Positions 7,662-16,779 are shown, counted from the stretch's first letter. The stretch is 64,000 bases of DNA from Bacillota bacterium (GCA_023402395.1 JAEYGI010000011.1:1-64000), one strand, 5' to 3'. Notes: a model not told the origin generated them from the letters alone. Numbers and translations: made by a program.

Positions 7662-8771
7662 TCAATTCCCCCTATTGATCAATGTCTTCTGTTCGGCCGG
7701 AAACAGCGCGCCATCCCCCGGCTCCAGCGTCAGGTACGCTTGGGATCCCTCATCCAACGATTCGATCCGGCGGTTCAGCGCGATGTTGACCTCTTCTCCG
7801 CTGCCGAGCTTCAGCGTATAGCGGACCGACTCGCCCAAGTAGAGGATGGCGGTAACCACCCCGCCGCAGCTCCGGCCGGGAACCGCCGCCGTCGCCAGCC
7901 CCGCTTTTTCGGGACGGAAAAATAGCACCGCTTGGTGGCCCGGCGCCAGTGGCGCCTTTTCCGCCTCAGGCCGGGCAATTTCGAGGATCGCGCCGCCGCC
8001 GGCCGCCACTTGATAGCCGGCGGCCGTCCGCTCCCGGATTTCGGCGTCCAGGAAATTGGCCTTGCCGATGAAGTCGGCCACCAGTACCGAAGCGGGATGC
8101 TCGTAAATGTCATAGGGCCGGCCCAGCTGGCTGACGCGGCCGGAATGCATCACCGCGATATAGTCGGAGATGCTGAGCGCCTCCTCCTGATCGTGGGTCA
8201 CATAGATGGTGGTGATGCCGGCTTTTTTTTGCACCTTGCGGATCTCTTCCCGCATATAGACGCGGAGTTTGGCGTCGAGGTTGCTGAGCGGCTCATCCAG
8301 CAGCAGGATCTTCGGCTCGTACACCAGCGCCCGCGCCAGGGCGATCCGCTGCTGCTGGCCGCCGCTCATCTGAGAGGGCTTGCGGTCGATGGTATGGCCC
8401 AGATCGACCAGATTCAACACCTGCTCGACCTTCCGGCGCAACTCGTCCTTTTTGACATTGCGGATCCGCAAGCCATAGGCGACATTTTCGAAGACCGTCA
8501 TATGGGGAAACAGCGCGTAGCTTTGAAAAACCATTCCGATCTCCCGGCGGTGCGGGGGAAAATTGGTATAATCCTCGTTTCCAAATAAAATCTGTCCGGA
8601 GCTGGGACACTCCAGGCCGGCGATCATGCGCAGGGTGGTGGTTTTGCCGCAGCCGCTCGGCCCCAGCAGAGTGAAGAGGCTCCCCTCCGGCACCGTGAAA
8701 TTAATGCCGTCCACGGCCCGCGCGCCGCCCGCGAACGATTTGACCAAGTCTTTTACGCTTAGATTGACCAT
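7662..8771 (-). CDS. ABC importer ATPase, FbpC/PotA type
   Basis: A nucleotide-binding subunit of 369 residues. Walker A GPSGCGKTT near residue 37, Q-loop FQSYALFPH, signature MSGGQQQRIALARAL, Walker B ILLLDEPLSNLD and switch His in VTHDQEEAL are all intact. A C-terminal TOBE domain (about 270-360) resembles those regulating CUT1, spermidine and ferric importers. The ATG at 8771 has GGAGG five bases upstream and is preferred over the ATG at 8783. It powers the fused permease directly downstream. A composite palindromic element separates it from the binding-protein gene, which may uncouple their expression. Confidence 0.92.
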   Translation of the reverse strand: MVNLSVKDLVKSFAGGARAVDGINFTVPEGSLFTLLGPSGCGKTTTLRMIAGLECPSSGQILFGNEDYTNFPPHRREIGMVFQSYALFPHMTVFENVAYGLRIRNVKKDELRRKVEQVLNLVDLGHTIDRKPSQMSGGQQQRIALARALVYEPKILLLDEPLSNLDAKLRVYMREEIRKVQKKAGITTIYVTHDQEEALSISDYIAVMHSGRVSQLGRPYDIYEHPASVLVADFIGKANFLDAEIRERTAAGYQVAAGGGAILEIARPEAEKAPLAPGHQAVLFFRPEKAGLATAAVPGRSCGGVVTAILYLGESVRYTLKLGSGEEVNIALNRRIESLDEGSQAYLTLEPGDGALFPAEQKTLINRGN

Positions 8772-8850
8772 GATTGCCTCCAAGCGCGCGGAGCCGCTAT
8801 ATCGGCTCCGCGCTTGATTTATTTCATCATGCGCGGCGCGACGCCGCTTT

Positions 8851-8997
8851 ATAAGTTGAATTAAATTTCCATGATGAAAAATTAATGAATTTAATTCAAC
8901 TTATTCTCATGTAATAGGATGAAGTAAATTCCGATTTGATTCATTTGCATTCGGCGTTAAGAATGCAAATTTAGTAAAGAAATTTACTTCATCCTAT
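8851..8997. repeat. Composite palindromic intergenic element, copy 1
   Basis: Two adjacent palindromes. Module a has perfect 17-bp arms, ATAAGTTGAATTAAATT at 8851-8867 and its complement at 8888-8904. Module b has 17-bp arms, ATAGGATGAAGTAAATT at 8914-8930 and its complement at 8981-8997, enclosing a hairpin ATTTGCATTC/GAATGCAAAT (8943-8952, 8961-8970). The same composite lies inverted at 20154-20333. It sits within an operon, between the binding-protein and ATPase genes, where it could act as an RNA processing or attenuation structure. Confidence 0.92.
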
Positions 8998-9004
8998 ATT
9001 TAAG

Positions 9005-9994
9005 TTATTTCGCCTTGGCCGCGAAGATATCGTCAAATTGGGCCAGATATTCCTGCTTCTTATCGCCGGCCAGCTTTTCGTCATAAGCCATGAACTTGAT
9101 GTCATTGGTGGGGATCAAGCCTTTCTTGACCGGAACGTCGCCCCGCCCCATCCGGCGGCCCTCGGCATTGGCGATGGCGGTCATCACCGGCTTGCTGGTG
9201 ATAAAGTCGATGAATTTCTTGGCATTGGCGGGGTTGGGCCCGTTTTTGATAATGGTCACCGTGTCGTAACGCAAGGCGGTTCCGTCCTTGGGATAAATGG
9301 CCTTGACCGGATAGCCCTCTTCGATCAGATTATAGACATTGGATTCGCCGGTCAGGCCGATCGCGTACTCGCCGTTGGCCACCCCTTGATACGATAGTTT
9401 GGAGGAAGAAGTGATCGTGGCGTTATTGACGACCTTTTTCACCAGATCCCAGCCGTAGAGTTGCAGCATGATGTTCAACTGGGCGTACCCGGAACCGGAG
9501 ACAGCGGGATTGGCCATGATCATCTGGCCCTTCCATTTCGCCTCGCCCAGCTCCTTCCAGGTCTGTGGCGCCTCGGACTCCTTGATCCGGCTGGTATTGA
9601 TGATAAACACCTGCAAAGGAAGGGAAAAAGCGTAATAATAATGCTTCGGGTGTTTGAATTCGGGTTTAAAGGCGGCGTCATTGGCCGATTGGTACGGTTG
9701 AATCAGCTCCAGCATCCCGTCAATGGTCTCGGTGCCGCCGGTGAACATGATGTCCGCCCGGGGCTTGACGCTTTCGGTGCGAATCCGGGTCGCCAGTTCC
9801 CCGGTGCCGGCGCTGATGATCTCGATCGCAACATCGGGATTCTGTTTGTTCCACATTTCAACGACCAAGTCCGAGGTGGATTTGACCGCCGCCGAGTACA
9901 CCACCAGTTTCCCCGCGCCCGAGGCCACCGGCGCCAGACAGGACACCATCAACGATACACACAAAACCGCCAGCCATAGTCCGTTACGTTTCAT
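9005..9994 (-). CDS. Extracellular substrate-binding protein, AfuA/FbpA type
   Basis: A secreted binding protein of 329 residues. The signal peptide is at about 1-28 (a hydrophobic stretch LWLAVLCVSLMV, then cleavage near VASGA), with no canonical lipobox. The mature part begins KLVVYSA, typical of the iron/phosphonate/sugar-phosphate binding protein family, and includes ADIMFTGG and the hinge region SLPLQVFIINTS. ATG 9994 is chosen because AAGGAGG lies six bases before it; an ATG at 10000 directly abuts the same site. Neighbouring enzymes suggest that a phosphorylated sugar or aminosugar is bound. Confidence 0.87.
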   Translation of the reverse strand: MKRNGLWLAVLCVSLMVSCLAPVASGAGKLVVYSAAVKSTSDLVVEMWNKQNPDVAIEIISAGTGELATRIRTESVKPRADIMFTGGTETIDGMLELIQPYQSANDAAFKPEFKHPKHYYYAFSLPLQVFIINTSRIKESEAPQTWKELGEAKWKGQMIMANPAVSGSGYAQLNIMLQLYGWDLVKKVVNNATITSSSKLSYQGVANGEYAIGLTGESNVYNLIEEGYPVKAIYPKDGTALRYDTVTIIKNGPNPANAKKFIDFITSKPVMTAIANAEGRRMGRGDVPVKKGLIPTNDIKFMAYDEKLAGDKKQEYLAQFDDIFAAKAK

Positions 9995-10089
9995 TTTCAT
10001 CCTCCTTAAATTTGATTCGGTTTGGATCGCGCCCGCCGCGATTAAAAAAACGTTCCGCCCCACCTCCTTCCCTCTCGCCGCGCCGCCCG

Positions 10090-10866
10090 TCATTTGAACT
10101 CCGCGGCCAGCATCCGTTGCGTGCGCAAAATCTCATCATAGCTGGTAAGCTCAATCACCCACCAGTCCACGCCCTGTTGCAGCGCCCAGCGCAAAATGGG
10201 GCGGATCGCGTCCAGGTTCTCCGGCGCGATATGTTTGCCTTCCACCGACTCGATCTCATACAAATGAAGGTCGCGGATCCGTCCGGCGAACGGTTGAACG
10301 TACTCTTCCAGGGAAATCTCGCTGTGATCGGCCCGCAGGGTGGCCCGGGCATGACCGATGTCCAAGGTCACCGCCGCGTCGCTCGCCTCGGCCAGCGCCG
10401 CCAGTTTGGCCGGATCCCGGGTCCAGCCGTGTTTCAGGTTTTCAAAGCAGACCACGATCCCGTGGTCCCGGCCATAACGCACCAGTTCCCGCAGGTTGCG
10501 GACTGCCGCGTCCCAGGAAAGCTCGGACTCGGGAATGCTCCGCGACCCGATATGCAAGTTGAAATGGGCTCCCGGGAAGTCTTCGAGCAGCCGGATGTAC
10601 AGCTTCAGATACTCCAGCGAGGCGCCGGCAATCTCCGGATCGCCGTGCGCAATCTCCACGTCCTGGCACGGCGCGTGGAACCGGGACGGCAGTCCCGATC
10701 CGAGCGCCGCGTCGACGAACTTGCGCCGGGTCGGAACCGATACCGCGACTCGGAAAAAGTCCAGATTCCAGTCGATCCCGTCAAATCCATTGCCCGTCGC
10801 GAATTCGACGGGAAAGCGGTAATCGCCGCCGCTGCCCCGGGTGGTAATCGCCAATTTAGGTTGCAT
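10090..10866 (-). CDS. Sugar phosphate isomerase/epimerase family TIM-barrel protein
   Basis: A protein of 258 residues of the AP-endonuclease-2-like TIM barrel family (xylose isomerase-like). Barrel strands with metal-ligand-type residues can be seen: HAPCQDVEIAHGD, FNLHIGS, VVCFENLKHG, VTLDIGHA, DLHLYE and WVIELTSYD. The Glu, Asp, His and Glu in the last segments match the usual divalent-metal set. It lies between the regulator and the binding protein in the same orientation and probably interconverts a sugar or sugar phosphate delivered by the importer. The exact substrate cannot be told from sequence. Confidence 0.8.
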   Translation of the reverse strand: MQPKLAITTRGSGGDYRFPVEFATGNGFDGIDWNLDFFRVAVSVPTRRKFVDAALGSGLPSRFHAPCQDVEIAHGDPEIAGASLEYLKLYIRLLEDFPGAHFNLHIGSRSIPESELSWDAAVRNLRELVRYGRDHGIVVCFENLKHGWTRDPAKLAALAEASDAAVTLDIGHARATLRADHSEISLEEYVQPFAGRIRDLHLYEIESVEGKHIAPENLDAIRPILRWALQQGVDWWVIELTSYDEILRTQRMLAAEFK

Positions 10867-10932
10867 GTTAATCTCCTTATGTGCTGATAGGTTTGGACCA
10901 AGCCGGCCACCGGCTCCGGGCGGATCTCCGTT

Positions 10933-11862
10933 TCACCTCTCGCCCTTGCCGCCGGCCCCGTCCTTTTCAATCTCCCGCTCCAGCCGGGTCTCGCTGCCCA
11001 GCCGGGGATACCCGTAAATCTTGCGGAACTTCTCCAAAGCCACCAGCCGTTCGCCGGCCTGCGGCCCAAGCTGCTTGCCGATGACCAGGATAATCGCTTC
11101 CATGACCAGGACCGGGGTGACCAAACTCTGAAAAAACTGCCCCGAACCCCGCGAGACCTGAAGGTACTCGTCCACCTGCCGGGTGATGGCGGATAGCTGC
11201 AAATCGGTGACCAACACGGTCTTGGCCCCTTGCCGGGCGGCGACGGTCAGCAATACCTCGGTCTCCTCGCTGAACCGCAAGAAATTGAATAACAGCAGGC
11301 AATCGCCGGGCCGGATGTCCATGGCCTTGTCAAATAGATCCTTGCCCGTTTCAAAAATGCGCAGGGTGGCGATGCCGAACCGCCGCAGCCTGTACTCGGC
11401 CAGCGAGCCGACCGAAGCCATCGGCCCTTCCCCGAAGATCACCAACCGGTCGGAGCGAATGACCATCGCGGCGATATTCAACAATTGCTGCTCGGAAATG
11501 GTCGTCTGCAAGCGGGTAAGATTCAAAATCTCCCGTTCGATGATGCTCCCCAGAATCGGCTGGGTATTGTCCAATTGGTCGAGGGTGGACAAAAATTTCC
11601 CCGCCGTGCTGGCCCGGCGCCACACCTCCTTCTGAAAGCTCTCCTTCAGCTCGTTGAAGCCGTCCAATCCGAGCTGGCGGCAGAAGCGGGTGATCGTGGC
11701 TCCGCTGGTTCCGGTCTTGGCGGCCAGATCGGCGATGGACAAAAAGGCCGCTTCCTCGGGATGGCTGATCAGATATTCGGCGATCTTTTTTTGCTGGTCG
11801 GTTAAGTCTTGATACCCGGCGTTCACAATCTCTTGAATGGTCTTAGGGGTCACGCGCAACAT
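10933..11862 (-). CDS. RpiR/MurR-family sugar-phosphate-responsive regulator
   Basis: A protein of 309 residues with an N-terminal HTH_6 domain (about 5-80, TDQQKKIAEYLISHPEEAAFLSI and TSGATITRFCRQLG) and a C-terminal SIS domain (about 130-260, RLVIFGEGPMASVG and the LLLFNFLRFSEETE segment) that binds phosphorylated sugars. It is the first gene of the importer operon. The ATG at 11862 has AAAGG directly against it; a GTG at 11853 would be better spaced. Two AT palindromes upstream (11870-11883, 11950-11967) match the GAAA...TTTC form of RpiR operators, suggesting autoregulation and control of the whole operon by a sugar phosphate. Confidence 0.9.
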   Translation of the reverse strand: MLRVTPKTIQEIVNAGYQDLTDQQKKIAEYLISHPEEAAFLSIADLAAKTGTSGATITRFCRQLGLDGFNELKESFQKEVWRRASTAGKFLSTLDQLDNTQPILGSIIEREILNLTRLQTTISEQQLLNIAAMVIRSDRLVIFGEGPMASVGSLAEYRLRRFGIATLRIFETGKDLFDKAMDIRPGDCLLLFNFLRFSEETEVLLTVAARQGAKTVLVTDLQLSAITRQVDEYLQVSRGSGQFFQSLVTPVLVMEAIILVIGKQLGPQAGERLVALEKFRKIYGYPRLGSETRLEREIEKDGAGGKGER

Positions 11863-11869
11863 CCTTTAT

Positions 11870-11883
11870 GAAAATATATTTTC
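11870..11883 (-). promoter_or_regulatory. Candidate RpiR operator 1
   Basis: GAAAATATATTTTC is a perfect 14-bp palindrome directly upstream of the RpiR start codon. The GAAA...TTTC form fits known RpiR-family sites. Confidence 0.45.
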
Positions 11884-11949
11884 GAAATATCGAATATGAA
11901 ATTTTTATTTCACAACCGGATGATTCGCCGCGCTCGACCGGATTCCTGC

Positions 11950-11967
11950 TTGAAAAAATTTTTTCAA
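11950..11967 (-). promoter_or_regulatory. Candidate RpiR operator 2
   Basis: TTGAAAAAATTTTTTCAA is a perfect 18-bp palindrome 88 bp upstream of the RpiR gene. It shares the GAAAA/TTTTC core with the first site. The stretch 11968-12116 between this site and the next terminator shows no gene. Confidence 0.5.
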
Positions 11968-12116
11968 ACACAATTTTTACGGTCCAACGGCTTCGGTCTG
12001 TTCCTGCTCTGCAATCACGGGAATGGGAAGCGCCGGTTGCAATGGCGGAGGATCCGGGGGGACTTGTCTTCTTCCAGAAAGAGCCCCCGGCGGCAGGCGG
12101 AGTGATTTTAAACGCG

Positions 12117-12154
12117 GCAAAAATGACCCGCGGGAATCCTCCCACGGGTCATTT
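12117..12154 (-). terminator. Terminator downstream of the receiver gene
   Basis: On the minus strand a stem of AAATGACCCG paired with CGGGTCATTT (12121-12154, one internal mismatch) is followed by five T residues. It lies about 115 bp after the receiver stop. Confidence 0.7.
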
Positions 12155-12268
12155 CGGTTGCTGAATGCGGATATTAAGTATTGAGCGGGATTGGGCAGCC
12201 GAATCAGGATATCCGGTTTCTTCCTCCCGCCCCGGGAAGTTCGGGGCCTCGCCGCCAACTTCCCGGCT

Positions 12269-12667
12269 TCATTGGGAAAGCGCGGCTTCGGGGGCTTTTT
12301 CCAGAAATTCTTCCACCACCCGGAAAAGATCGTCCATTCCGACCGGCTTGGCCAGGTATCCGTCCATCCCCGCCTTCAGGCATCTTTCCTTGTCGCCCTC
12401 CAGGGCATAGCCGGTGATCGCCACGATCGGAATCCGCCGGCCCGTGCCCCGCTCCAGGCCCCGGATAATCCGCGTGGCGTCCAGCCCGTCCATCTCCGGC
12501 ATCTGAACGTCCATCAAAATCAGGTCATACGCTCGTTTGGAGAAAGCCTCCACCGCCTGTTTGCCATTAGCGGCAATGGTAACCCCGCAGTCCTTGAAGT
12601 TCAACAACTGGCTCAGGGTTTTTTGGCTTATTTCGTTATCTTCAACCAAAAGGACTTGGAACATCAT
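12269..12667 (-). CDS. Single-domain response regulator (receiver)
   Basis: A CheY-like receiver of 132 residues. Acidic pocket E9-D10, phosphoacceptor Asp53 in LMDVQMPEMDG, the conserved Thr in VAITGYAL and the Lys in GYLAKPV are all present. There is no output domain, so it acts by protein contact or as a phosphate relay. ATG 12667 (or 12664) follows GAGGGGGAAG; longer upstream reading is noncoding-like. It lies 92 bp after the histidine kinase gene in the same orientation. The kinase lacks its own receiver, so the two probably form one phosphorelay. Confidence 0.9.
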   Translation of the reverse strand: MMFQVLLVEDNEISQKTLSQLLNFKDCGVTIAANGKQAVEAFSKRAYDLILMDVQMPEMDGLDATRIIRGLERGTGRRIPIVAITGYALEGDKERCLKAGMDGYLAKPVGMDDLFRVVEEFLEKAPEAALSQ

Positions 12668-12759
12668 CTTCCCCCTCGTCAAAAAATCACCGGCTGCCCC
12701 GGTTCCGCCGTCAGCGGGGCCTCGGGCCGGAACCGGCCGGACACTGCGGGCCGCGCCCG

Positions 12760-14784
12760 TCAGGTGATCCATTCCCTTCGCGGAACCTGGTCGGCCCGGT
12801 GGAACGGAATTTCAACCAAAAACCGGCTGCCTTTACCGAATTCGCTTTCCACCCGAATCGTTCCCTCCATCATCAGGACCAAATGATTGACTATGGCCAA
12901 CCCCAGGCCGGTTCCGCCAAACTTTTTGGTGGTCGAGAGATCGGCCTGCTGAAACCGTTCGAAGATCAGCTCCAGTTTTTCCGGGGGAATCCCGATCCCG
13001 GTATCCGTTACCGTAAACCGCAGCCGGACCCGTTCCGGGGTTTCTAAGATTTTCACCGCCTCAAACTCCACCGCGCCGCGCTCGGTAAATTTAACGGCGT
13101 TATTGAGGAGATTGGCGATGATCTGCGCCAACCGCAAGCTATCCCCGGCCACCCATTGCGCCGCCTCGGGAGCGACCCTCCAACGCAGGGCGATCCCTTT
13201 TTGGCAGGCCATCGCTTCCAGCGGTTTCACGACTCCTTCCACTACGGCGCCGATATCAAAGCGTTCTAGCCGGAGCTTGACCGCGCCCGCCTCGATCGTC
13301 GACAGATCCAGGATATCATTGATCATGGCCAGGAGAACCGCGGCCGACTGCTGGGCCAATCCAACGTATTCCCGCTGCCGGTCGTCAAGGTCGGTGAGCC
13401 GCAACAGATCGAGCAGGCCGACGATTCCGTTCATCGGCGTCCGGATCTCGTGGCTCATATTGGCCAGAAAGCGGCTCTTGGCCAGGTTGGCCGCTTCCGC
13501 CGCCTCCCCGGCGGCCTTCAGTTCCCACTCCGCCTGCTTCCTGTCGCTAATGTCGGCGATGACCACCGAAAGATAGCCGGGCCGGTCGCTGAAGACCGAG
13601 ACCGAAAACCACTTGGCGAGAGCTTCGACATACATATCTTCCAGCTTGAGGGTTCCGCCGCTTAAGGCAATCCGGCCCAATGCCCGGTGATACCGGCGCA
13701 GCGGCACCATCTCATACAGGTCGGTTCCGATCAATTGGTCATTGCTCAATCCGGTTAAGCCTTCCAACACCTTGTTCACTTCCAGGCATTCGTAACGCAT
13801 GGGGCGCTGGTTTTCAAAGATCACCCGGTTGTAGATGATTCCGTCGGACATATTCAGAAAGAGCGATTGATACTTTTGGTTACTGGCTTCCAATTCCAGA
13901 GATTTGGCTTTTAATTCCTTAAAGATCGAATCAAACGGGTGATCGAAGCCATAAATAATCACGCTTTTAAAGATCAGGAAATAGGAAATGAGTTTGAAAA
14001 AATGCCCCAGGCCGTTAAAAAAGCCGTAGACATCCTTGTATAAAGTAAAGCTCAGCTCCGCGAAGATCATGCTGCCCATCGCGACCATCAGGTGCCAGTA
14101 TAAGGCGGGGTCCAAGGCGGCCCGCCGCAGGGACAGGTTAGCCATGGCGGCGGCCAGGGTCAAACAGATCAAATATTCGGCCGTGATTTTAAAAAAGGTT
14201 AATCCTTGGCCGTCAATAAAACAAACCGGAAAGCGTTTCAGCCCCAGGATCAGCCAGAGTAAAACGAAGGTCACCGCCACAAAAACCGTCAGGGTGATCC
14301 GCTTGGAAAAGGGCCGGTTGACGAAGAAAGTGGCGGCCAGCAACGACAACCCTTCCACCAACCGCCCGGCGATCCATAACTGGGTTGATATATTCGCTCC
14401 GGAAAACGGAAAGATTCCCATCCCCTTATAGGTGGCCAGATGAAAAAAGTCCAACGCCAGAATACTCAAATAGGAGATTCCCACAAATAACAAAAAAGTA
14501 TTCTTTGAGTATTGGTGGGTCCGGACAGCCAGGATATAAATGAAAAAGGCGATGATTACACAAAAGACCTCGATTCCGGTATGAAACAGCAAATAATTGT
14601 AACGTTGGACCAGATAGAGCATTGGGATCCACAAAAGCAGCCCTAGTCCGCTTCCGGGCGTAATCTTCAGGAGCCCGGCCACGGCTCCGGCATTTTCCCA
14701 CAGCCGATTCAGATGAGCAACCGTCCTGCCGATCATGGAGGCATTTCTCTCCCAATCAAAAAATAAATTCGATACAATAAACAT
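12760..14784 (-). CDS. MASE3-PAS sensor histidine kinase
   Basis: A membrane-bound kinase of 674 residues. Residues about 45-285 contain seven or eight membrane segments of the MASE3 sensory type. A PAS domain (about 305-415), HisKA with phosphoacceptor His445 in SHEIRTPMNG, and an HATPase domain with N-box LANLLNNAVKF, G1 DTGIGIP and G2 GGTGLGLAI follow. It ends without a receiver. The ATG at 14784 has only a weak ribosome site; an ATG at 14736 (residue 17) preceded by GGGAGAG is an alternative start. It phosphorylates, by inference, the receiver downstream. The signal sensed by MASE3 domains is unknown. Confidence 0.9.
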   Translation of the reverse strand: MFIVSNLFFDWERNASMIGRTVAHLNRLWENAGAVAGLLKITPGSGLGLLLWIPMLYLVQRYNYLLFHTGIEVFCVIIAFFIYILAVRTHQYSKNTFLLFVGISYLSILALDFFHLATYKGMGIFPFSGANISTQLWIAGRLVEGLSLLAATFFVNRPFSKRITLTVFVAVTFVLLWLILGLKRFPVCFIDGQGLTFFKITAEYLICLTLAAAMANLSLRRAALDPALYWHLMVAMGSMIFAELSFTLYKDVYGFFNGLGHFFKLISYFLIFKSVIIYGFDHPFDSIFKELKAKSLELEASNQKYQSLFLNMSDGIIYNRVIFENQRPMRYECLEVNKVLEGLTGLSNDQLIGTDLYEMVPLRRYHRALGRIALSGGTLKLEDMYVEALAKWFSVSVFSDRPGYLSVVIADISDRKQAEWELKAAGEAAEAANLAKSRFLANMSHEIRTPMNGIVGLLDLLRLTDLDDRQREYVGLAQQSAAVLLAMINDILDLSTIEAGAVKLRLERFDIGAVVEGVVKPLEAMACQKGIALRWRVAPEAAQWVAGDSLRLAQIIANLLNNAVKFTERGAVEFEAVKILETPERVRLRFTVTDTGIGIPPEKLELIFERFQQADLSTTKKFGGTGLGLAIVNHLVLMMEGTIRVESEFGKGSRFLVEIPFHRADQVPRREWIT

Positions 14785-14936
14785 CCGCCGCCGCTCCGGA
14801 TCCGCCCGGGGGATCGGCGCCGAATGATGTAAAACGTTTTTTTGAAACCCGCGACGGTTGCTCCAAATTATTCGCGGCTCATGCTACATAATTCGGAATC
14901 GCCCGTTTTTTACCTGCTAATTTTCTTGCTTTTTGA

Positions 14937-15170
14937 TTAGGTTTTTCCAAATCTATTATTTCTCTGGTAATAATGGGTTTTAATTTTCACCGCGCGCCGA
15001 CCGTTTTGGCGGACCAGTCCGGCCTCCAACTCTGATTTCCGAATGTTTTGTTTAATAAATCGGTTAAAACGCCGCGCCGGATTATACTTTTTCCAAAAAT
15101 ACCAGTTTCCGTTGGACCTCTGGCGTTCAAGCCAGCGTTCAAATCCCGGCCGGCCGCTTTGAGAAGGCAC
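14937..15170 (-). CDS. Small basic hypothetical protein (uncertain)
   Basis: A frame of 77 codons with a GTG start and only a weak AGAAG before it. The product is very basic and rich in Arg, Lys and Asn (FERWLERQRSNGNWYFWKKYN), with no family recognised. It lies alone upstream of the histidine kinase gene region in otherwise featureless DNA (14785-15230). The amino-acid mix looks protein-like, but start evidence is poor, so it may not be a gene. Confidence 0.25.
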   Translation of the reverse strand: MPSQSGRPGFERWLERQRSNGNWYFWKKYNPARRFNRFIKQNIRKSELEAGLVRQNGRRAVKIKTHYYQRNNRFGKT

Positions 15171-15233
15171 CTTCTATATAAAAGGAATCTGACTATCCAT
15201 TTAGATCAGGATAAAGGTTTGGTCGGCGTTGCA

Positions 15234-15452
15234 GCCGATGCCCTCACCCATTGGGCCGATTCAAGCCGCCTGCCCTCTCCCATTACGCTCGAAGAACACT
15301 CGCGATGGGCGAGGGAAAAATAGGGTCTAAACTTTTGCAGGTCAATATTTTTGGGCATCTTGAGTCCATCCCCCATCGCTATCGTTTTTTGATAGCGTCA
15401 TGGGGGAGGGCCACTGCTTGAACCAGCCCAAAGGGTGAGGGCATTGAGATCA
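15234..15452. repeat. Dispersed hairpin element, paired inverted copies
   Basis: An inverted copy at about 15234-15292 faces a direct copy at 15359-15452. Each carries the GTGAGGGC...CAGCCC or GGCCC...GGGAGAGGGC signature seen at 4405-4495. The direct copy has a strong hairpin with CCCCCAT/ATGGGGG and GCTATC/GATAGC arms around a T-rich loop. The whole forms a large imperfect inverted repeat. A half-copy of the palindromic module b (AATTTACTTCATCTTA) lies at about 15504-15519. Confidence 0.7.
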
Positions 15453-15562
15453 GAGCCGACAATTATTTTACTTACCTTGAGTAAACTGGAGAGTCAGAAA
15501 AGGAAATTTACTTCATCTTAATATAAGCGAAGCCGTCGTCCGCGACCCGCTTTTAGGGCCAA

Positions 15563-15588
15563 TAAAAAAGAGGCACCTGAGGTGCCCC
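15563..15588 (-). terminator. Terminator of the alcohol dehydrogenase gene
   Basis: On the minus strand GGCACCT/AGGTGCC (15572-15586) is followed by CTC and then a T6 tract. It is 22 bp past the Fe-ADH stop codon. Confidence 0.88.
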
Positions 15589-15609
15589 ATATTATTTCCA
15601 CGCCGGACT

Positions 15610-16779
15610 TTAAAAATTAACCGGCCTGCCGTAAAACGCGCATTCCAAAACTTTTTTCAGCTCAATCTTGGTAGTCGGCCGCGGGTTACAGCCGGTGCAC
15701 GGATCGAGGGCGGCGTTTTCAGCGATAAAGTCAACTGTCTTCAGGAACTGCTCCTCGGAGACTCCTTGTTCCTTAAGGGTCGACGCGATGTTCAGCTTAC
15801 GGTTGAGTTCCTGCACCGCCTCAATCAGCGCGTTCACCAGTTGCCCGTCGCTTCCTCCCGCCAGGCCGAGCCGTCTGGCGATGGCCGCGTAACCCTTGAG
15901 GCAGGTTTTGGAATTGTATTTGATCACGTACGGCAAGAGAATGGCATTGCAGCAACCGTGGGGGATCTCGTACTGGGCACCGATTTTATGGGCCAGGCTG
16001 TGGGTGATGCCCAGCAGGGCATTGCTGAACGCCATGCCCGCCAAGCATTGAGCGATATGCATTTCGCCCCGGGCGTCCTCATCGCCGCCATAGGAATCGA
16101 TCAGATGATCGAAGCACATAACGATGGCCTCCAGCGCCAACGGGTCGGAGAAACGGGACCGGGCCGAGGCCACATAGGCCTCAATGGCATGGGTCAGGGC
16201 GTCCATTCCGGTATGGGCCGTCAATTGCGGCGGCATGGTCAAGGGAATCGCGCTGTCCAGAATGGCGATATCCGGAGTGATCTCAAAGTCGGCCAAGGGA
16301 TATTTGATCTTGGTCGCATAATCGGTGATCACCGAAAAGGCGGTTACTTCGGTAGCGGTCCCGCTGGTGGAGGGAATCGCCACGAAACTGGCCTTCTTGC
16401 GGAGTTTCGGCATGGAAAAAGGGGTCTTGATGTCTTCGAACGTCAGCTCCGGGTGCTCGTAAAAGACCCACATGGCCTTGGCGGCGTCAATGGGCGAGCC
16501 GCCCCCGATCGATACGATCAGATCCGGACCGAACTCAAGCATTGCTTTGGCGCCGGCCATCACCGTTTCCACCGACGGATCCGGCTCTACGCCGGCGAAG
16601 GTCCGGACCTCCATGCCGGCTTCCTTCAAAATGCCTTCCAGTTTCGTCAGAAAGCCGAACTTTTGCATCGAGGTCCCGCCGGTAACGATCATCGCTTTCC
16701 GGAATCCCTGCAAATTTTTAAGCTCTTCCATCGCGTTCCTGCCAAAATAAATATCGCGCGGCAGCGTAAACCTGGCCAT
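15610..16779 (-). CDS. Iron-containing (group III) alcohol dehydrogenase
   Basis: An NAD(P)-dependent dehydrogenase of 389 residues, full length for the family. The dinucleotide motif GGGSPIDAAK is near residue 95. The iron site uses Asp and His in DALTHAIEAY, His in GITHSLAHK and His in YEIPHG. It reduces an aldehyde to an alcohol in the cytosol and so reoxidises NADH during fermentation; substrate (ethanol, butanol or a diol) is not resolved. It is transcribed divergently from the sensory hydrogenase operon and carries a Rex-like operator over its -35 box, so induction at high NADH is expected. AGGGGAA precedes the ATG. Confidence 0.93.
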   Translation of the reverse strand: MARFTLPRDIYFGRNAMEELKNLQGFRKAMIVTGGTSMQKFGFLTKLEGILKEAGMEVRTFAGVEPDPSVETVMAGAKAMLEFGPDLIVSIGGGSPIDAAKAMWVFYEHPELTFEDIKTPFSMPKLRKKASFVAIPSTSGTATEVTAFSVITDYATKIKYPLADFEITPDIAILDSAIPLTMPPQLTAHTGMDALTHAIEAYVASARSRFSDPLALEAIVMCFDHLIDSYGGDEDARGEMHIAQCLAGMAFSNALLGITHSLAHKIGAQYEIPHGCCNAILLPYVIKYNSKTCLKGYAAIARRLGLAGGSDGQLVNALIEAVQELNRKLNIASTLKEQGVSEEQFLKTVDFIAENAALDPCTGCNPRPTTKIELKKVLECAFYGRPVNF

